Source: Bacteroidales bacterium (GTDB lineage: Bacteria; Bacteroidota; Bacteroidia; Bacteroidales; F082). From it: a DNA stretch of 64,000 bases. Location of the stretch: positions 62,001 through 126,000 of the forward strand of contig JANJUV010000005.1 of NCBI GenBank assembly GCA_024710405.1. Reading direction: 5' to 3'. Each line of letters opens with the position of its first letter. Positions within the stretch are counted from its first letter, which is position 1. The position numbers and the translations under genes are program-made. Below, one piece after another: positions 27,577-37,129 of this stretch. Below the pieces are notes generated by a model. That model was not told the origin of the DNA. It saw only the letters and a list, made by a program, of their open reading frames with translations, and searched no databases.

Positions 27577-28194
27577 ATGATTCAGGAAGGCCTACGACCC
27601 ATACTCGAACAAATCCGCCAGAAAGCGCTCCAACATGGTATTGCAAGCTTAAGTCTCGAACGGATCAGAGCATACGAAGAAATTCCTGTTGATGAACTGC
27701 TGAAATATGTTCAATCTAACGAGGAACTGGTAGAAAAAACATTAGAACTTGAGCGAGAAAAATTCATGGAAATTTTCCTTGAATATGATTTCGAAGGAAT
27801 GAATGCCATTGATATCCTGATGATCGTTTCAAAAGAGGTTTCGAATAAATTTACTGAGGTCTCCCCTTCTATAACGCACCAGCTCAAAGAGTGGTTTCCG
27901 GAAATTTATCACGACCATTTCGAAAAGAGAATACAATTTATCTCCGATAAGATTCGCATCAACCTCACGAAAGGAATCAATCAGGGCATGTATCGCAGCG
28001 ATCTGAGTATTGAGCTGATTGCACGCTTATACATCAGCAGGCTTATCGATATCCACAATCCCGACTTCTTTCCTCCTGAGGAATTTTCATTCAAGACACT
28101 TTTTGATCAAATGTTCGAAAGTTTTGTGCGTAGTGTTGCTACACCGGTTGGGCTTGAATATTTTGAAAAGCAAAAAAAATCCCTCCTTTTTTAA
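27577..28194 (+). CDS. TetR/AcrR-like regulator with a degenerate DNA-binding helix
   Basis: 205 residues from the ATG at 27577, supported by the promoter just upstream. The N-terminal 55 residues align without gaps to a TetR helix-turn-helix: HGIASLSLERIRAYEEIPVD, then ELLKYVQSNEELV. Conserved positions differ, however: the usual A-x-x-x-G is R31..E35, and the T-L-Y-x-Y/H-F of the recognition helix is E-L-L-K-Y-V. The C-terminal part is an all-helical ligand-binding-type domain. It lies upstream of the TolC/RND operon, whose second gene is a normal TetR regulator, so it may control that system or act as a partner of the second regulator. DNA binding is uncertain because of the changed residues. 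Confidence 0.75.
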   Translation: MIQEGLRPILEQIRQKALQHGIASLSLERIRAYEEIPVDELLKYVQSNEELVEKTLELEREKFMEIFLEYDFEGMNAIDILMIVSKEVSNKFTEVSPSITHQLKEWFPEIYHDHFEKRIQFISDKIRINLTKGINQGMYRSDLSIELIARLYISRLIDIHNPDFFPPEEFSFKTLFDQMFESFVRSVATPVGLEYFEKQKKSLLF

Positions 28195-28373
28195 ACCCTT
28201 TTGTTTTTTCCTTGTCTTTTGCCTTCATAAAACACTTTTGGAAACAAAAGAAATGTTTTTCGTTTCGGAAACAAAAAACACTTTTAAATCAAAAAATCTT
28301 TTAAACTAATTTACTGAAATCAGTATAATGTTCATTTAACGGGATGTTTTACAAAAATTAACATAAAAAATAT

Positions 28374-28424
28374 GGAAACTTATAAAACATTAATAGTTTC
28401 CGTGTGTTAGATAGTTTACTTTTG
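28374..28424 (+). promoter_or_regulatory. promoter and inverted repeat upstream of the RND efflux operon
   Basis: TACTTTTG at 28417-28424 is a full TAnnTTTG match, 21 bases before the TolC start. The best -33 candidate, TTTC at 28397-28400, is spaced only 16 bases away. An inverted repeat, GGAAACT (28374-28380) and AGTTTCC (28395-28401), overlaps this -33 region and could be an operator for one of the two TetR-type regulators. The rest of the AT-rich gap 28195-28373 contains two short GGAAACAAAA direct repeats and nothing coding. Confidence 0.5.
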
Positions 28425-28444
28425 CAACCTGATTATTTTAAGAT

Positions 28445-29803
28445 ATGATTAAGTTAATGAATTTAGGGAAAACATTTGTTATTGGATTGGCACTGATGAC
28501 TATTCCGGCAGGAATAAAAGCACAGGATGCCCTGCAGTTAAATTTGGAAACAGCACGAAAACTGGCCCTGGAAAACAATTTTGAACTGAGAAACAGTCTG
28601 AACGACATCGAAACAGCCCGCTACAAAGTAAAGGAAACCATTGCAACAGGATTGCCACAGGCTGATGCAACCATAAACTATATGGACAACATCGGTCTTC
28701 CTGTTCAATTGGTGCCCGGTGATTTCTTTGGCCAGCCGGGGACCGACATTGAGGTGCAGTTTGGCACTAAATACAGCAGCAGCGCAAGTGCTTCGGTCAA
28801 CCAGCTTATTTTCAGCGGCAGTTACATTGTGGGACTTCAGGCTGCAAAAGCATTTCTGGAGCAAAGCAAAAAAACACATGAAAAAACACGTATAAATGTT
28901 GTACGTCAGGTGTCCGAAGCATATTTTATGGTACTTGCAAGTCAGGAAGCCATTGCCGTAGTCGACTCAACTCTTGCCATTACAAGAAAACTTGCCAACC
29001 AAACAGCAATTATCGTGGCCAATGGTTTTCAGGAAGAAACGGATGCCGATCAGCTTGATTTATTGGTTTCGCAGCTTGAAATGGATCGAAACAATACAAT
29101 CGAACAATTGGGAATTGCACGGGCACTGCTTCGGTTTCATTTAGGCATGAAGGAGGAGCAAAACCTGATACTGGATGAAGACATTGATCGGATGGTTGTT
29201 ATGGCTGCTCCTGAAAGTGTTCTTTCAAAACCGTTTAGCATCAACAACAACATTGATTTTCGCATATTGAAAAATCAACAAGACCTCGCCCTGCTTCAGG
29301 TAAAACTAGAGAAAAGCTCCTATCTGCCTAATGTTTCGGCTTTCCTCAACTACCAGACACAGGCCCAGCGCCAGGCATGGGACTTCTTCGACAACAAGGG
29401 AAAATGGTACTCCAGTTCTATGTTTGGTGTCACTATGAACATACCCCTGTTTAGCAGTGGAGAGCGGCTTTCCAGGGTGAGACAGGCACAGTATCAGTTC
29501 GAGAAAACCAGGGTTGCTGAAGAACAGGTGAGTACTCAGTTAAAACTCCAGTACGAAACCGGATTGAGCGAGCTGAAAAACGCTTTGGAAACCTATCAGA
29601 ATACAATAAAAAACAAATCAATAGCCGAAAAAATCTATAAGCGCACAGGAGTCAAATACACCGAAGGTATTGCCGGCAGCCTCGACTTTCTGAACGCACA
29701 CAGGCAGTACCTCGAGGCCCAATCGAGATACATCAACGCTTCACTAAATCTGCTCAACAAAACTGCATCACTCGAAAGTTTACTCTCAGCTACCTATGAA
29801 TAG
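28445..29803 (+). CDS. TolC-family outer-membrane efflux protein
   Basis: 452 residues. A signal peptide (GLALMTIPAGIKAQ) is followed by the two-fold repeated outer-membrane efflux domain: NLETARKLALENNFELRN in the first half, and late in the second half YTEGIAGSLDFLNAHRQYLEAQ, typical of the TolC family, with long coiled-coil helices between. It would form the outer-membrane and periplasmic tunnel of the tripartite pump encoded downstream. The last 8 bases overlap the start of the TetR gene, so the operon continues. It is the first gene after the promoter near 28417. Confidence 0.95.
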   Translation: MIKLMNLGKTFVIGLALMTIPAGIKAQDALQLNLETARKLALENNFELRNSLNDIETARYKVKETIATGLPQADATINYMDNIGLPVQLVPGDFFGQPGTDIEVQFGTKYSSSASASVNQLIFSGSYIVGLQAAKAFLEQSKKTHEKTRINVVRQVSEAYFMVLASQEAIAVVDSTLAITRKLANQTAIIVANGFQEETDADQLDLLVSQLEMDRNNTIEQLGIARALLRFHLGMKEEQNLILDEDIDRMVVMAAPESVLSKPFSINNNIDFRILKNQQDLALLQVKLEKSSYLPNVSAFLNYQTQAQRQAWDFFDNKGKWYSSSMFGVTMNIPLFSSGERLSRVRQAQYQFEKTRVAEEQVSTQLKLQYETGLSELKNALETYQNTIKNKSIAEKIYKRTGVKYTEGIAGSLDFLNAHRQYLEAQSRYINASLNLLNKTASLESLLSATYE

Positions 29804-30422
29804 TATCGTCGAAAAAGAATCGGATATCATCACACAATCAGCCGAATTGTTTCTGCGCTATGGGGTGAAAAGCATCACCATGGACGAACTTTCGCGTCAT
29901 CTGGCAATTTCCAAAAAAACGCTTTATCAGTTTTTTACTGATAAAACCGACCTGATCAACAAAACAATCAGGCATATCATTGAAAACAAAAGTTGCGAGA
30001 TCAGCAGTATCTGTACTCTTAACCTGAATGCCATTGAAGAACTGTTTCGCGTGTATCAGCACGCAAATGAGATGATCCGGAACCATAATCCCATGCTTGA
30101 GTTCGACCTTCAACGATTTTATCCGGCCATATACCGCGATACAAAAGAGGTAAAACGTAAAGTCATTTACGATTCCACCCTGAACAATCTGGTCAAAGGA
30201 AAACAGGAAGGCTACTACAGGGCCGACCTGAACGAGATAGTCATCACCAAACTCCATGTTCTGCGTATCGAAAACTTCACACACAGTGATTTTCTTACAG
30301 CTGACGAGTTTCGTTCCAACGATTTTCTAAACGAAGTTTTCAAATACCATCTTTATGGAATCGTCTCAGCCAAAGGAATTAAATACATCAAAAATCATTA
30401 CCCTGAATTTATTCACCCCTGA
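29796..30422 (+). CDS. TetR/AcrR-family transcriptional regulator
   Basis: 208 residues. The N-terminal helix-turn-helix is well conserved: LRYGVKSITMDELSRHLAIS then KKTLYQFFTDKTDLI. The C-terminal helical domain would bind a pump substrate or other ligand. It overlaps the TolC gene by 8 bases and precedes the adaptor gene by 11, so it is inside the efflux operon it most likely controls, by autoregulation. The inverted repeat at 28374-28401 is a candidate operator. Compared with the related gene at 27577, this copy keeps the residues needed for DNA contact. Confidence 0.93.
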   Translation: MNSIVEKESDIITQSAELFLRYGVKSITMDELSRHLAISKKTLYQFFTDKTDLINKTIRHIIENKSCEISSICTLNLNAIEELFRVYQHANEMIRNHNPMLEFDLQRFYPAIYRDTKEVKRKVIYDSTLNNLVKGKQEGYYRADLNEIVITKLHVLRIENFTHSDFLTADEFRSNDFLNEVFKYHLYGIVSAKGIKYIKNHYPEFIHP

Positions 30423-30433
30423 ACATTAATACA

Positions 30434-31573
30434 ATGAAAAGAATTCAAACCCTTATGCTGCTTGCAGTTACTGTATCTATAATCTCTTGCAGCCAGCCTG
30501 ATGATGCGCAAAAACTTCTGAAGGATCTCGAAAAATACCAGAAAGAGATCAGAGACCTCGAAGGAAAAATCGAAGCAACCCGCAAACAAATTGACGGGCT
30601 TGATAATGGCAGTGATGCCCGCTACCGCGAACCTGTTGTTGTTGAGTCGCTCAGCCCGATAACCTTCAGGCATTTCTTCGAAGCCAACGGCGCAATTGTT
30701 CCGGTTGACGAGGCCTTTATCAGCCCCGAGATCAGCGGCCAGATTGTCGAAATTGCCGTTCAGGAAGGACAAAGAGTGCGTAAAGGACAATTACTGGTCA
30801 AACTAAACACCGAAGTAACCGAAAAGAGTATTGCTGAGATAAAAACATCCCTTCAACTGGCGAATGATGTGTTTGAGCGTCAACAAAGGCTATGGGAACA
30901 GAAGATCGGTTCAGAGATGCAGTATCTTGAAGCCAAAAACAACAAAGCCAGCCTTGAAAACAGGCTTGAAACCACCATGGCTCAATTAAGGATGGCAACA
31001 ATATATTCACCGGTTTCGGGTGTTGTTGAAAGAATAAACCAGAAAAAAGGCGAACTGGCTCAGCCCGGAGTTCAGTTGATGAGGGTTGTGAGTCTTGATG
31101 AAGTATTTGTACGCGCCGATGTTTCCGAAAGATTTTTGCCTGCCATCAGCAAAGGAGATGAAGTCGAACTTCTCGTACCCTCCTATCCCGACTTCCGGAT
31201 CAAAACCACAATCCACCGCACGGGAAATGTAGTCAATATGAACAACCGAACATTCGAAGTAGAACTAAAGGTGAAAAATAACGATGAATTACTTAAACCG
31301 AACATGATCGCAGTGATTGTTATGAACGACTTCACCGCCGACTCTGCTGTGGTAGTGCCCACCCGCATCATTAAGGAAGACCTTAAAGGCAAATATGTAT
31401 ATGTGGCCGTAAATCAGCAAAACGACATGATTGCCCGAAAAAAATACATCACACCCGGAATCAGTCATCAAAACAAAACCCTGGTAACTGAAGGATTGTC
31501 GTTCGGCGAACAAGTTATCACCGATGGATACAACAGGGTGAACGACGGAATGCTGATTAATATGAGCAAATAA
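30434..31573 (+). CDS. RND efflux periplasmic adaptor (HlyD/MFP family) lipoprotein
   Basis: 379 residues. A lipoprotein signal peptide ends in SIISC with C19 as the probable lipidated residue, followed by a short coiled coil (residues 25-55). The adaptor core then shows the biotinyl-lipoyl half-motifs GQIVEIAVQEGQRVRKGQLL and, after the alpha-hairpin, YSPVSGVVERINQKKGE. Beta-barrel and membrane-proximal domains follow. It links the inner-membrane pump to the TolC-type channel. It is 11 bases after the TetR gene and 30 bases before the pump gene. The substrate is unknown. Confidence 0.94.
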   Translation: MKRIQTLMLLAVTVSIISCSQPDDAQKLLKDLEKYQKEIRDLEGKIEATRKQIDGLDNGSDARYREPVVVESLSPITFRHFFEANGAIVPVDEAFISPEISGQIVEIAVQEGQRVRKGQLLVKLNTEVTEKSIAEIKTSLQLANDVFERQQRLWEQKIGSEMQYLEAKNNKASLENRLETTMAQLRMATIYSPVSGVVERINQKKGELAQPGVQLMRVVSLDEVFVRADVSERFLPAISKGDEVELLVPSYPDFRIKTTIHRTGNVVNMNNRTFEVELKVKNNDELLKPNMIAVIVMNDFTADSAVVVPTRIIKEDLKGKYVYVAVNQQNDMIARKKYITPGISHQNKTLVTEGLSFGEQVITDGYNRVNDGMLINMSK

Positions 31574-31603
31574 TAACACACCCGTTAAAATACGCTGATT
31601 GTT

Positions 31604-34600
31604 ATGAATGAAGAAATTAAAAAGAAAAAGGTCATCAGGGATTTCTTCCTGACTACCTGGGCATTAGGAAACCGGAATACCATATTTCTGCTGACGGTAA
31701 TTCTGGTTGCCTTTGGGATGTATTCCTACAAGTCGCTGCCTAAGGAACTATTTCCCGACATCGTTATTCCAACGGTGATGGTGCAAACCCTGTATCCGGG
31801 TAATCCTCCGATTGACATCGAAAACCTGATTACTAGGGAACTGGAAAAAGAGATTGAGTCAGTGGATGGAATCAAAAAAATGACCTCCCTGTCGAGCCAG
31901 GACGTCTCGAATATTTTTGTGGAGTTCAATACCGATGTTGACATTAAAAAAGCGCTTCAGGATGTAAAGGATGCAGTAGACAAGGCCAAGAGCGATCTGC
32001 CCGACGACCTCCTCAATGATCCAATGGTGATGGATATCGATTTCAGCGAGTTTCCGATCATCAACATCAACCTTTCCGGTGACTACAGCATCAACGAATT
32101 GAATGATTTTGCCGAATATCTTCAGGAAGAAATAGAATCATTTACTCAGATATCGAAAGTAGAAATCACAGGAATTACAGACCGGGAGATCAGGGTACAT
32201 GTTGATCAGCACAAGCTTGATGCGTTCAACCTGGGTTTCGGGGATATTGAAGGTGCCATCAAAAATGAAAATCTTTCCATGTCGGGCGGCGACATCAAAT
32301 CGCTTGGCGACATGAGGTCGGTTCGTGTAACGGGCGAATTTAAAAATGTGGATGAAATCCGCGGAATCATTGTCAAGCATGAAGACAACAACATTGTTTA
32401 CCTGCGTGATGTTGCCGATGTGCAATTTACTTTTAAGGAACCGGAAAGTTTTGCCCGCCTCAACCACAAACCGGTGGTATCTCTACAGGTAGTCAAAAAA
32501 GGAGGAGAAAACCTGCTGACGGCTACCGACCAAATCTTTGCACTGATCAAGAATTCGCGTGCGGACAAGATTCTGCCGGATGATCTGACGATTACCCTTA
32601 CCAATGATCAGTCGGAAATGATCAAAATGCAGCTGAGCAACCTCGAAAACAGCATGATCATGGGTATCATTCTGGTTGTTTTCATCCTCTATTTCTTTCT
32701 CGGAACCCGAAATGCCCTTTTCGTTGGTATAGCCATACCATTGTCGATGTTCATTTCATTCATGGTAATGGGTATGATGGATTTCAGAATCAACATGATC
32801 GTGTTGTTTTCTCTGATTCTGGCGCTTGGTATGCTGGTTGATAATGCTATTGTTGTTGTCGAGAATATCTATCGGTTTATTGACAAAGGATATGGTGTTT
32901 TTGAGGCTGCACGGCAGGCAGTCGGTGAAATTGCCATGCCCATCATTTCCTCAACGGCAACCACATTGGCTGCATTTTTCCCACTGGTGTTCTGGGATTC
33001 GATCATGGGCGAATTCATGAAGTTCCTTCCAATGACCCTGATTATTGTGCTCACAGCTTCATTGTTTACGGCTTTGGTTATCATTCCGGTCGTTGCCGGG
33101 ACCTTTTATAAAAGAGAAGATCCTGATGGACGACCCAATGTGAAAAGAACCTTGATTATCGCAGGTATAATGGTGTTGTTTGCCGTTTTGTTCTTCATTT
33201 CCGGCAATAATACTCCCGGAAGTCTTTTGGTGATATTTGCTTTAATCGGATTGGCCAATATTGCTTTTCTGGACAGGTTTTCTCGTTGGTTTCAGAACTA
33301 TTTTCTGGTATGGCTCGAAAAGGTTTATCTCCAGGTGCTCACCTATGCACTGAAAAAGCGTAATGCGCTGTATCTGGTCATTGGTACATTTTTGCTGATG
33401 GTTGTAACTATTATTTTCTATTTCGGTTCCAAACCCAAAGTGGAGTTTTTCCCGTCAGGCGATCCGACATTTATCAATATTCTGGCCGAACTACCGCTTG
33501 GAACGAGCATCGAGACCACCGATTCGACCATGTATGTAATGGAAGATCATGTGTATCGGCTGATTGAGCCTGAAATGGGAATTGTTAAATCAGTACTTAC
33601 CAACGTTGGTTCAGGCGCTTTCGGCGAGAATGAAGGCTTTACGGGGCGTGGCGGCGGACCAAACAGGGGATTGATCACAGTTACATTCCTGGACTTTCAG
33701 GATCGGGAAGGGATCAACACAGCAGAAATCCTGAAAAGACTTTCCGACAGCCTTCTTGGAGTTTATCCCGGCGTCAGACTGACGATCGAAAAACAAAGCG
33801 AAGGACCTCCGGTTGGCAAACCTATCAACATTGAAGTGAGTGGAAAAGACTATGATAAACTTCTATACCTCACTGATACCATCATGACCGTGATCAATAA
33901 CAGTATGATTCAGGGAATTGAAGGTTTATCGATTGACCTTGATGTTGGGAAACCAGAACTGGCCGTAAGCATCGACCGCGAAAAAGCCCGCAGGTTCGGG
34001 CTATCGACAGGTCAGATCGCATCAACCATGAGGACAGCTTTGTTTGGTTCGGAAATATCTAATTTCAAAGTAGGTGAAGATGAATATCCTATCCAGCTCC
34101 GAATGAAGGATGAGTACAGATACAACCTTGCTGCACTTATGAATCAGCGGATTACATTCCGCGATCAGGCCTCGGGCAAGATAGTTCAGGTGCCCATTTC
34201 GGCAGTGGCAGATGTATCGCTTTCGTCAACCTATGGTGCTGTTACACGCAAAGACCGTAACAGAATGATAACCATAAGCTCAAATGTTATCGAAGGATAC
34301 AATGCCACCGAAATTAACGAGCAACTGAAACCCATACTTGCTTCCTTTGATTTTCCTGAAGGTTACCGCTACAAATTCACTGGAGAACAGCAGGAGCAGG
34401 AGGAGTCAATGGCTTTCCTGATGACCGCTATGCTGATTGCTGTTTCGCTGATTACACTTATCCTTGTCGGACAGTTCAATTCTGTTGTGAAACCCCTGAT
34501 TATTATGGCAACCGTATTATTCAGCACCATTGGGGTTTTTGGTGGACTTGCCACTTTCAGGATGGATTTTATTGTGATTATGACCGGGATTGGTATTGTT

Positions 34601-35029
34601 TCGCTTGCCGGTGTTGTGGTAAACAACGGAATTGTGCTCATTGATTTTATCACTCTGCTCAAAGCCAGACGCAAAAACGAAATGGGACTTGAAAGCAGTG
34701 CCGACCTGCCCATGAAAGAATCCATCGAATGTGTGATAGAGGCAGGCAAAACAAGGCTTCGTCCGGTGTTGCTTACAGCAATAACAACCATTCTCGGGTT
34801 GATTCCATTGGCTGCCGGACTCAATATTGACTTCCTTGGGCTTTTTGAGCGATTTGATCCGGATATTTACTTTGGTGGCGACAACGCCATGTTCTGGGGA
34901 CCCATGTCATGGACAATCATTTTTGGTCTCAGTTTTGCCACCTTCCTTACCCTTGTTGTTGTTCCGGCAATGTATCATGTGCTTTATGTAGCCAAATTGA
35001 AATCCAAAAGATTTACGATAAAAGCATAG
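31604..35029 (+). CDS. RND-family efflux transporter (HAE1-like)
   Basis: 1141 residues, somewhat longer than AcrB (1049). The usual two-fold architecture is clear: a membrane helix, a large periplasmic domain with PGNPPIDIENLITRELEKEI, helices 2-6, then a repeat of the same. The proton-relay aspartate is present in LGMLVDNAIVVVENI; the second aspartate of AcrB's DD pair is N here, which is common in this branch. Between helices 6 and 7 there are two additional hydrophobic stretches (LIIAGIMVLFAVLFFI and LLVIFALIGLANIAFL), so the membrane topology may be 14 helices. It works with the adaptor and TolC genes upstream. A strong terminator follows at 35054. Confidence 0.94.
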   Translation: MNEEIKKKKVIRDFFLTTWALGNRNTIFLLTVILVAFGMYSYKSLPKELFPDIVIPTVMVQTLYPGNPPIDIENLITRELEKEIESVDGIKKMTSLSSQDVSNIFVEFNTDVDIKKALQDVKDAVDKAKSDLPDDLLNDPMVMDIDFSEFPIININLSGDYSINELNDFAEYLQEEIESFTQISKVEITGITDREIRVHVDQHKLDAFNLGFGDIEGAIKNENLSMSGGDIKSLGDMRSVRVTGEFKNVDEIRGIIVKHEDNNIVYLRDVADVQFTFKEPESFARLNHKPVVSLQVVKKGGENLLTATDQIFALIKNSRADKILPDDLTITLTNDQSEMIKMQLSNLENSMIMGIILVVFILYFFLGTRNALFVGIAIPLSMFISFMVMGMMDFRINMIVLFSLILALGMLVDNAIVVVENIYRFIDKGYGVFEAARQAVGEIAMPIISSTATTLAAFFPLVFWDSIMGEFMKFLPMTLIIVLTASLFTALVIIPVVAGTFYKREDPDGRPNVKRTLIIAGIMVLFAVLFFISGNNTPGSLLVIFALIGLANIAFLDRFSRWFQNYFLVWLEKVYLQVLTYALKKRNALYLVIGTFLLMVVTIIFYFGSKPKVEFFPSGDPTFINILAELPLGTSIETTDSTMYVMEDHVYRLIEPEMGIVKSVLTNVGSGAFGENEGFTGRGGGPNRGLITVTFLDFQDREGINTAEILKRLSDSLLGVYPGVRLTIEKQSEGPPVGKPINIEVSGKDYDKLLYLTDTIMTVINNSMIQGIEGLSIDLDVGKPELAVSIDREKARRFGLSTGQIASTMRTALFGSEISNFKVGEDEYPIQLRMKDEYRYNLAALMNQRITFRDQASGKIVQVPISAVADVSLSSTYGAVTRKDRNRMITISSNVIEGYNATEINEQLKPILASFDFPEGYRYKFTGEQQEQEESMAFLMTAMLIAVSLITLILVGQFNSVVKPLIIMATVLFSTIGVFGGLATFRMDFIVIMTGIGIVSLAGVVVNNGIVLIDFITLLKARRKNEMGLESSADLPMKESIECVIEAGKTRLRPVLLTAITTILGLIPLAAGLNIDFLGLFERFDPDIYFGGDNAMFWGPMSWTIIFGLSFATFLTLVVVPAMYHVLYVAKLKSKRFTIKA

Positions 35030-35053
35030 AGACTTTTTCTTATATAACTTTTT

Positions 35054-35079
35054 ACCCGTCCTGACAGACGGGTTTTTTT
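35054..35079 (+). terminator. terminator of the RND efflux operon
   Basis: Arms ACCCGTC (35054-35060) and GACGGGT (35067-35073) with a 6-base loop, followed by a run of T. It lies 25 bases after the pump gene's stop codon. Confidence 0.85.
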
Positions 35080-35159
35080 ATTTATACTTTTTTATCTTTC
35101 TTATTCATTTTCTGTCCATTATAAATCTATTTATACTCATTTCAAATAGCATTGAATAT

Positions 35160-35190
35160 TTTGATATATAGCTTTTCGGTCATAAATTTG
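35160..35190 (+). promoter_or_regulatory. promoter of the DUF3857 gene pair
   Basis: TTTG at 35160-35163, exactly 19 bases, and TAAATTTG at 35183-35190: both elements match fully. The start codon at 35198 is only 7 bases after the -7 element, so the leader is very short or absent. Confidence 0.75.
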
Positions 35191-35197
35191 TCCGATT

Positions 35198-37129
35198 ATG
35201 AAAAGTAAAGTCCACAATAAATTCTCATTGAGCAAATTATACTTCATTTTCATTGGGTTATTACTTTCAGCAACTGCTAATTCCAAGGAGTTTCATGTCC
35301 GAAATATTCCTGATTCCTTAAAAACAAATGCTAATTCAGTAGTCCGCTATTATCGTCATAGTATCAACATAACTCCGCAACATGAAATGCACATAACTCT
35401 TGAGTGGGCCATTACTGTTTTTAATGTGTCCGGAAATTCACATCTTGATCCTGTTGTTGTATATGGGCCAACAGATAAGATTTCTGTAATTGAGGCAAGC
35501 ATATTTGATGGAGCTGGAACACTCATCAAAAAATTCAGAAACAGTGAAATTCAGGATGTTCATGCCGTTATGCAGGGAGCTCTGTTTATCGATTACCGGG
35601 TTAAGCATATCAATTACACGCCAATTCAATACCCATATACATTTGTGTTTAAACTGGTCAAAAAAATCAAAAACACTGCATTTATTCCAACATGGGTGCC
35701 GATTACCTATTATTACCAATCCGTTGAACAAAGTTCGTTTCACCTTAACTATCCTGAAGAATGGACATTAAGGTCTTCTGAAAAGAATTTTCAAGATTTC
35801 TTAGTCGTTAAAAAAGATACAATAGGCTCTTACTATGCTGAAATCAAGAATAATCCGGCTGTATCGCCGGAATACCTCAGTCCATCAGCAATGCACTTTT
35901 TGCCAATGAGCCGACTTTCTCTGAATCATATTTCACTGGAAGGAGTGCAAGGAAAGGTTGATAACTGGTCAGACTTTGGCAACTGGTACCGCGAAAATAT
36001 GCTGTCCGACCAAAGTCAGCTTTCGGATAAAACTAAACAGGAACTTATAATCCTTACTTCAGGGATATCTGAACCTTTGCGAAAAGCAAGACTCGTTTAT
36101 GAATATATGCAATCGAGGACCAGATATGTTAACGTGGCCATAGGTATTGGTGGCTGGAGACCAATGACGGTGGCAGATGTTGACCGACTGGGATATGGTG
36201 ATTGTAAAGCACTTTCGTTCTACACCATAGCCCTGCTTGAAGAGGTTGGAATTCCTGCAGCTTATTCTATAGTGTATGCCGGAACAAGCACCCGGAAAAT
36301 CGACACGACACTTTTTTCTGTTCAGGGAAATCATGTAATTGTGCATATCACCTTGCCCGACACAACGGTATGGCTTGAAACCACCAACCAGCAGATTCCG
36401 TTCGGATATCTGGGCAGTTTTACCGACAACCGTAATGCAATCTGTTTGTCAAAAGACGGAACACAATTAGTTAATACAATAACCTATCATGACTCCATAA
36501 ACAGCCAGCGCTCAAAGTCAAATATTATTATTGATGAAAACGGAAGCCTTTATTCTTCAGTAACTATCAGTTCAGAAGGATTGATGTACGATAATCGTTC
36601 ATATTTACTGTTATCGAAACAGGATGAACGGGAAGATTATTATAGAAAAGAATATGGCCATCTTCACTCCATTAACTTCAAAAATATACTGCTTGAAGCG
36701 GATAAGTCGACCATCACTTTTTCTGAACAGATAGATTTGTCCGCAATGGCATATGGCACAATCTCGGGCAACAGAATGTTTGTGACACCTAATGTGTTTC
36801 ACCGGATAACAACTATCCCTCCAAGATATGCCCAAAGAAAACATCCGTTTGAAATCCAACGCGGTCAAATGATTAAAGATGCCATACAAATAAATCTTCC
36901 CGAGGGATACACCATAGAATCATTGCCTCAGGACAGATTAATTAACAGTCCTTTCGGGTATTATAAAACTTCAACACTTCAGATATCGGACCAATTGATA
37001 CAGTATGAGCGAACACTTATACTGAACAGCGGCTGGTATTTGCCCGAGCAATATGAGCAATATTATCAGTTTATTCGCGAAGTGTCCAAACACGATGCAG
37101 CATCAATTGTACTCAAATACATAATCTAA
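35198..37129 (+). CDS. secreted DUF3857 / transglutaminase-like protein, triad intact
   Basis: 643 residues. An N-terminal signal peptide (LYFIFIGLLLSATANS) is followed by a DUF3857 beta domain (to about 250) and a transglutaminase-like core. The catalytic cysteine is C336 in YGDCKALSF, the histidine H379 in GNHVIVHI, and the acid is E394 in VWLETT, where glutamate stands in place of the common aspartate; this is seen in a Bacteroidota branch of the family. The protein should act in the periplasm or at the cell surface. The substrate is unknown; it may be protease-like or cross-linking. The next gene is a paralogue that overlaps by 1 base (TAATG). Confidence 0.86.
   Translation: MKSKVHNKFSLSKLYFIFIGLLLSATANSKEFHVRNIPDSLKTNANSVVRYYRHSINITPQHEMHITLEWAITVFNVSGNSHLDPVVVYGPTDKISVIEASIFDGAGTLIKKFRNSEIQDVHAVMQGALFIDYRVKHINYTPIQYPYTFVFKLVKKIKNTAFIPTWVPITYYYQSVEQSSFHLNYPEEWTLRSSEKNFQDFLVVKKDTIGSYYAEIKNNPAVSPEYLSPSAMHFLPMSRLSLNHISLEGVQGKVDNWSDFGNWYRENMLSDQSQLSDKTKQELIILTSGISEPLRKARLVYEYMQSRTRYVNVAIGIGGWRPMTVADVDRLGYGDCKALSFYTIALLEEVGIPAAYSIVYAGTSTRKIDTTLFSVQGNHVIVHITLPDTTVWLETTNQQIPFGYLGSFTDNRNAICLSKDGTQLVNTITYHDSINSQRSKSNIIIDENGSLYSSVTISSEGLMYDNRSYLLLSKQDEREDYYRKEYGHLHSINFKNILLEADKSTITFSEQIDLSAMAYGTISGNRMFVTPNVFHRITTIPPRYAQRKHPFEIQRGQMIKDAIQINLPEGYTIESLPQDRLINSPFGYYKTSTLQISDQLIQYERTLILNSGWYLPEQYEQYYQFIREVSKHDAASIVLKYII

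Noticed and set aside
28195-28373. AT-rich gap with short direct repeats, considered as a mobile-element scar
   Set aside because: The repeats are only about 10 bases, no terminal inverted repeats or target duplication is seen; more likely regulatory DNA.
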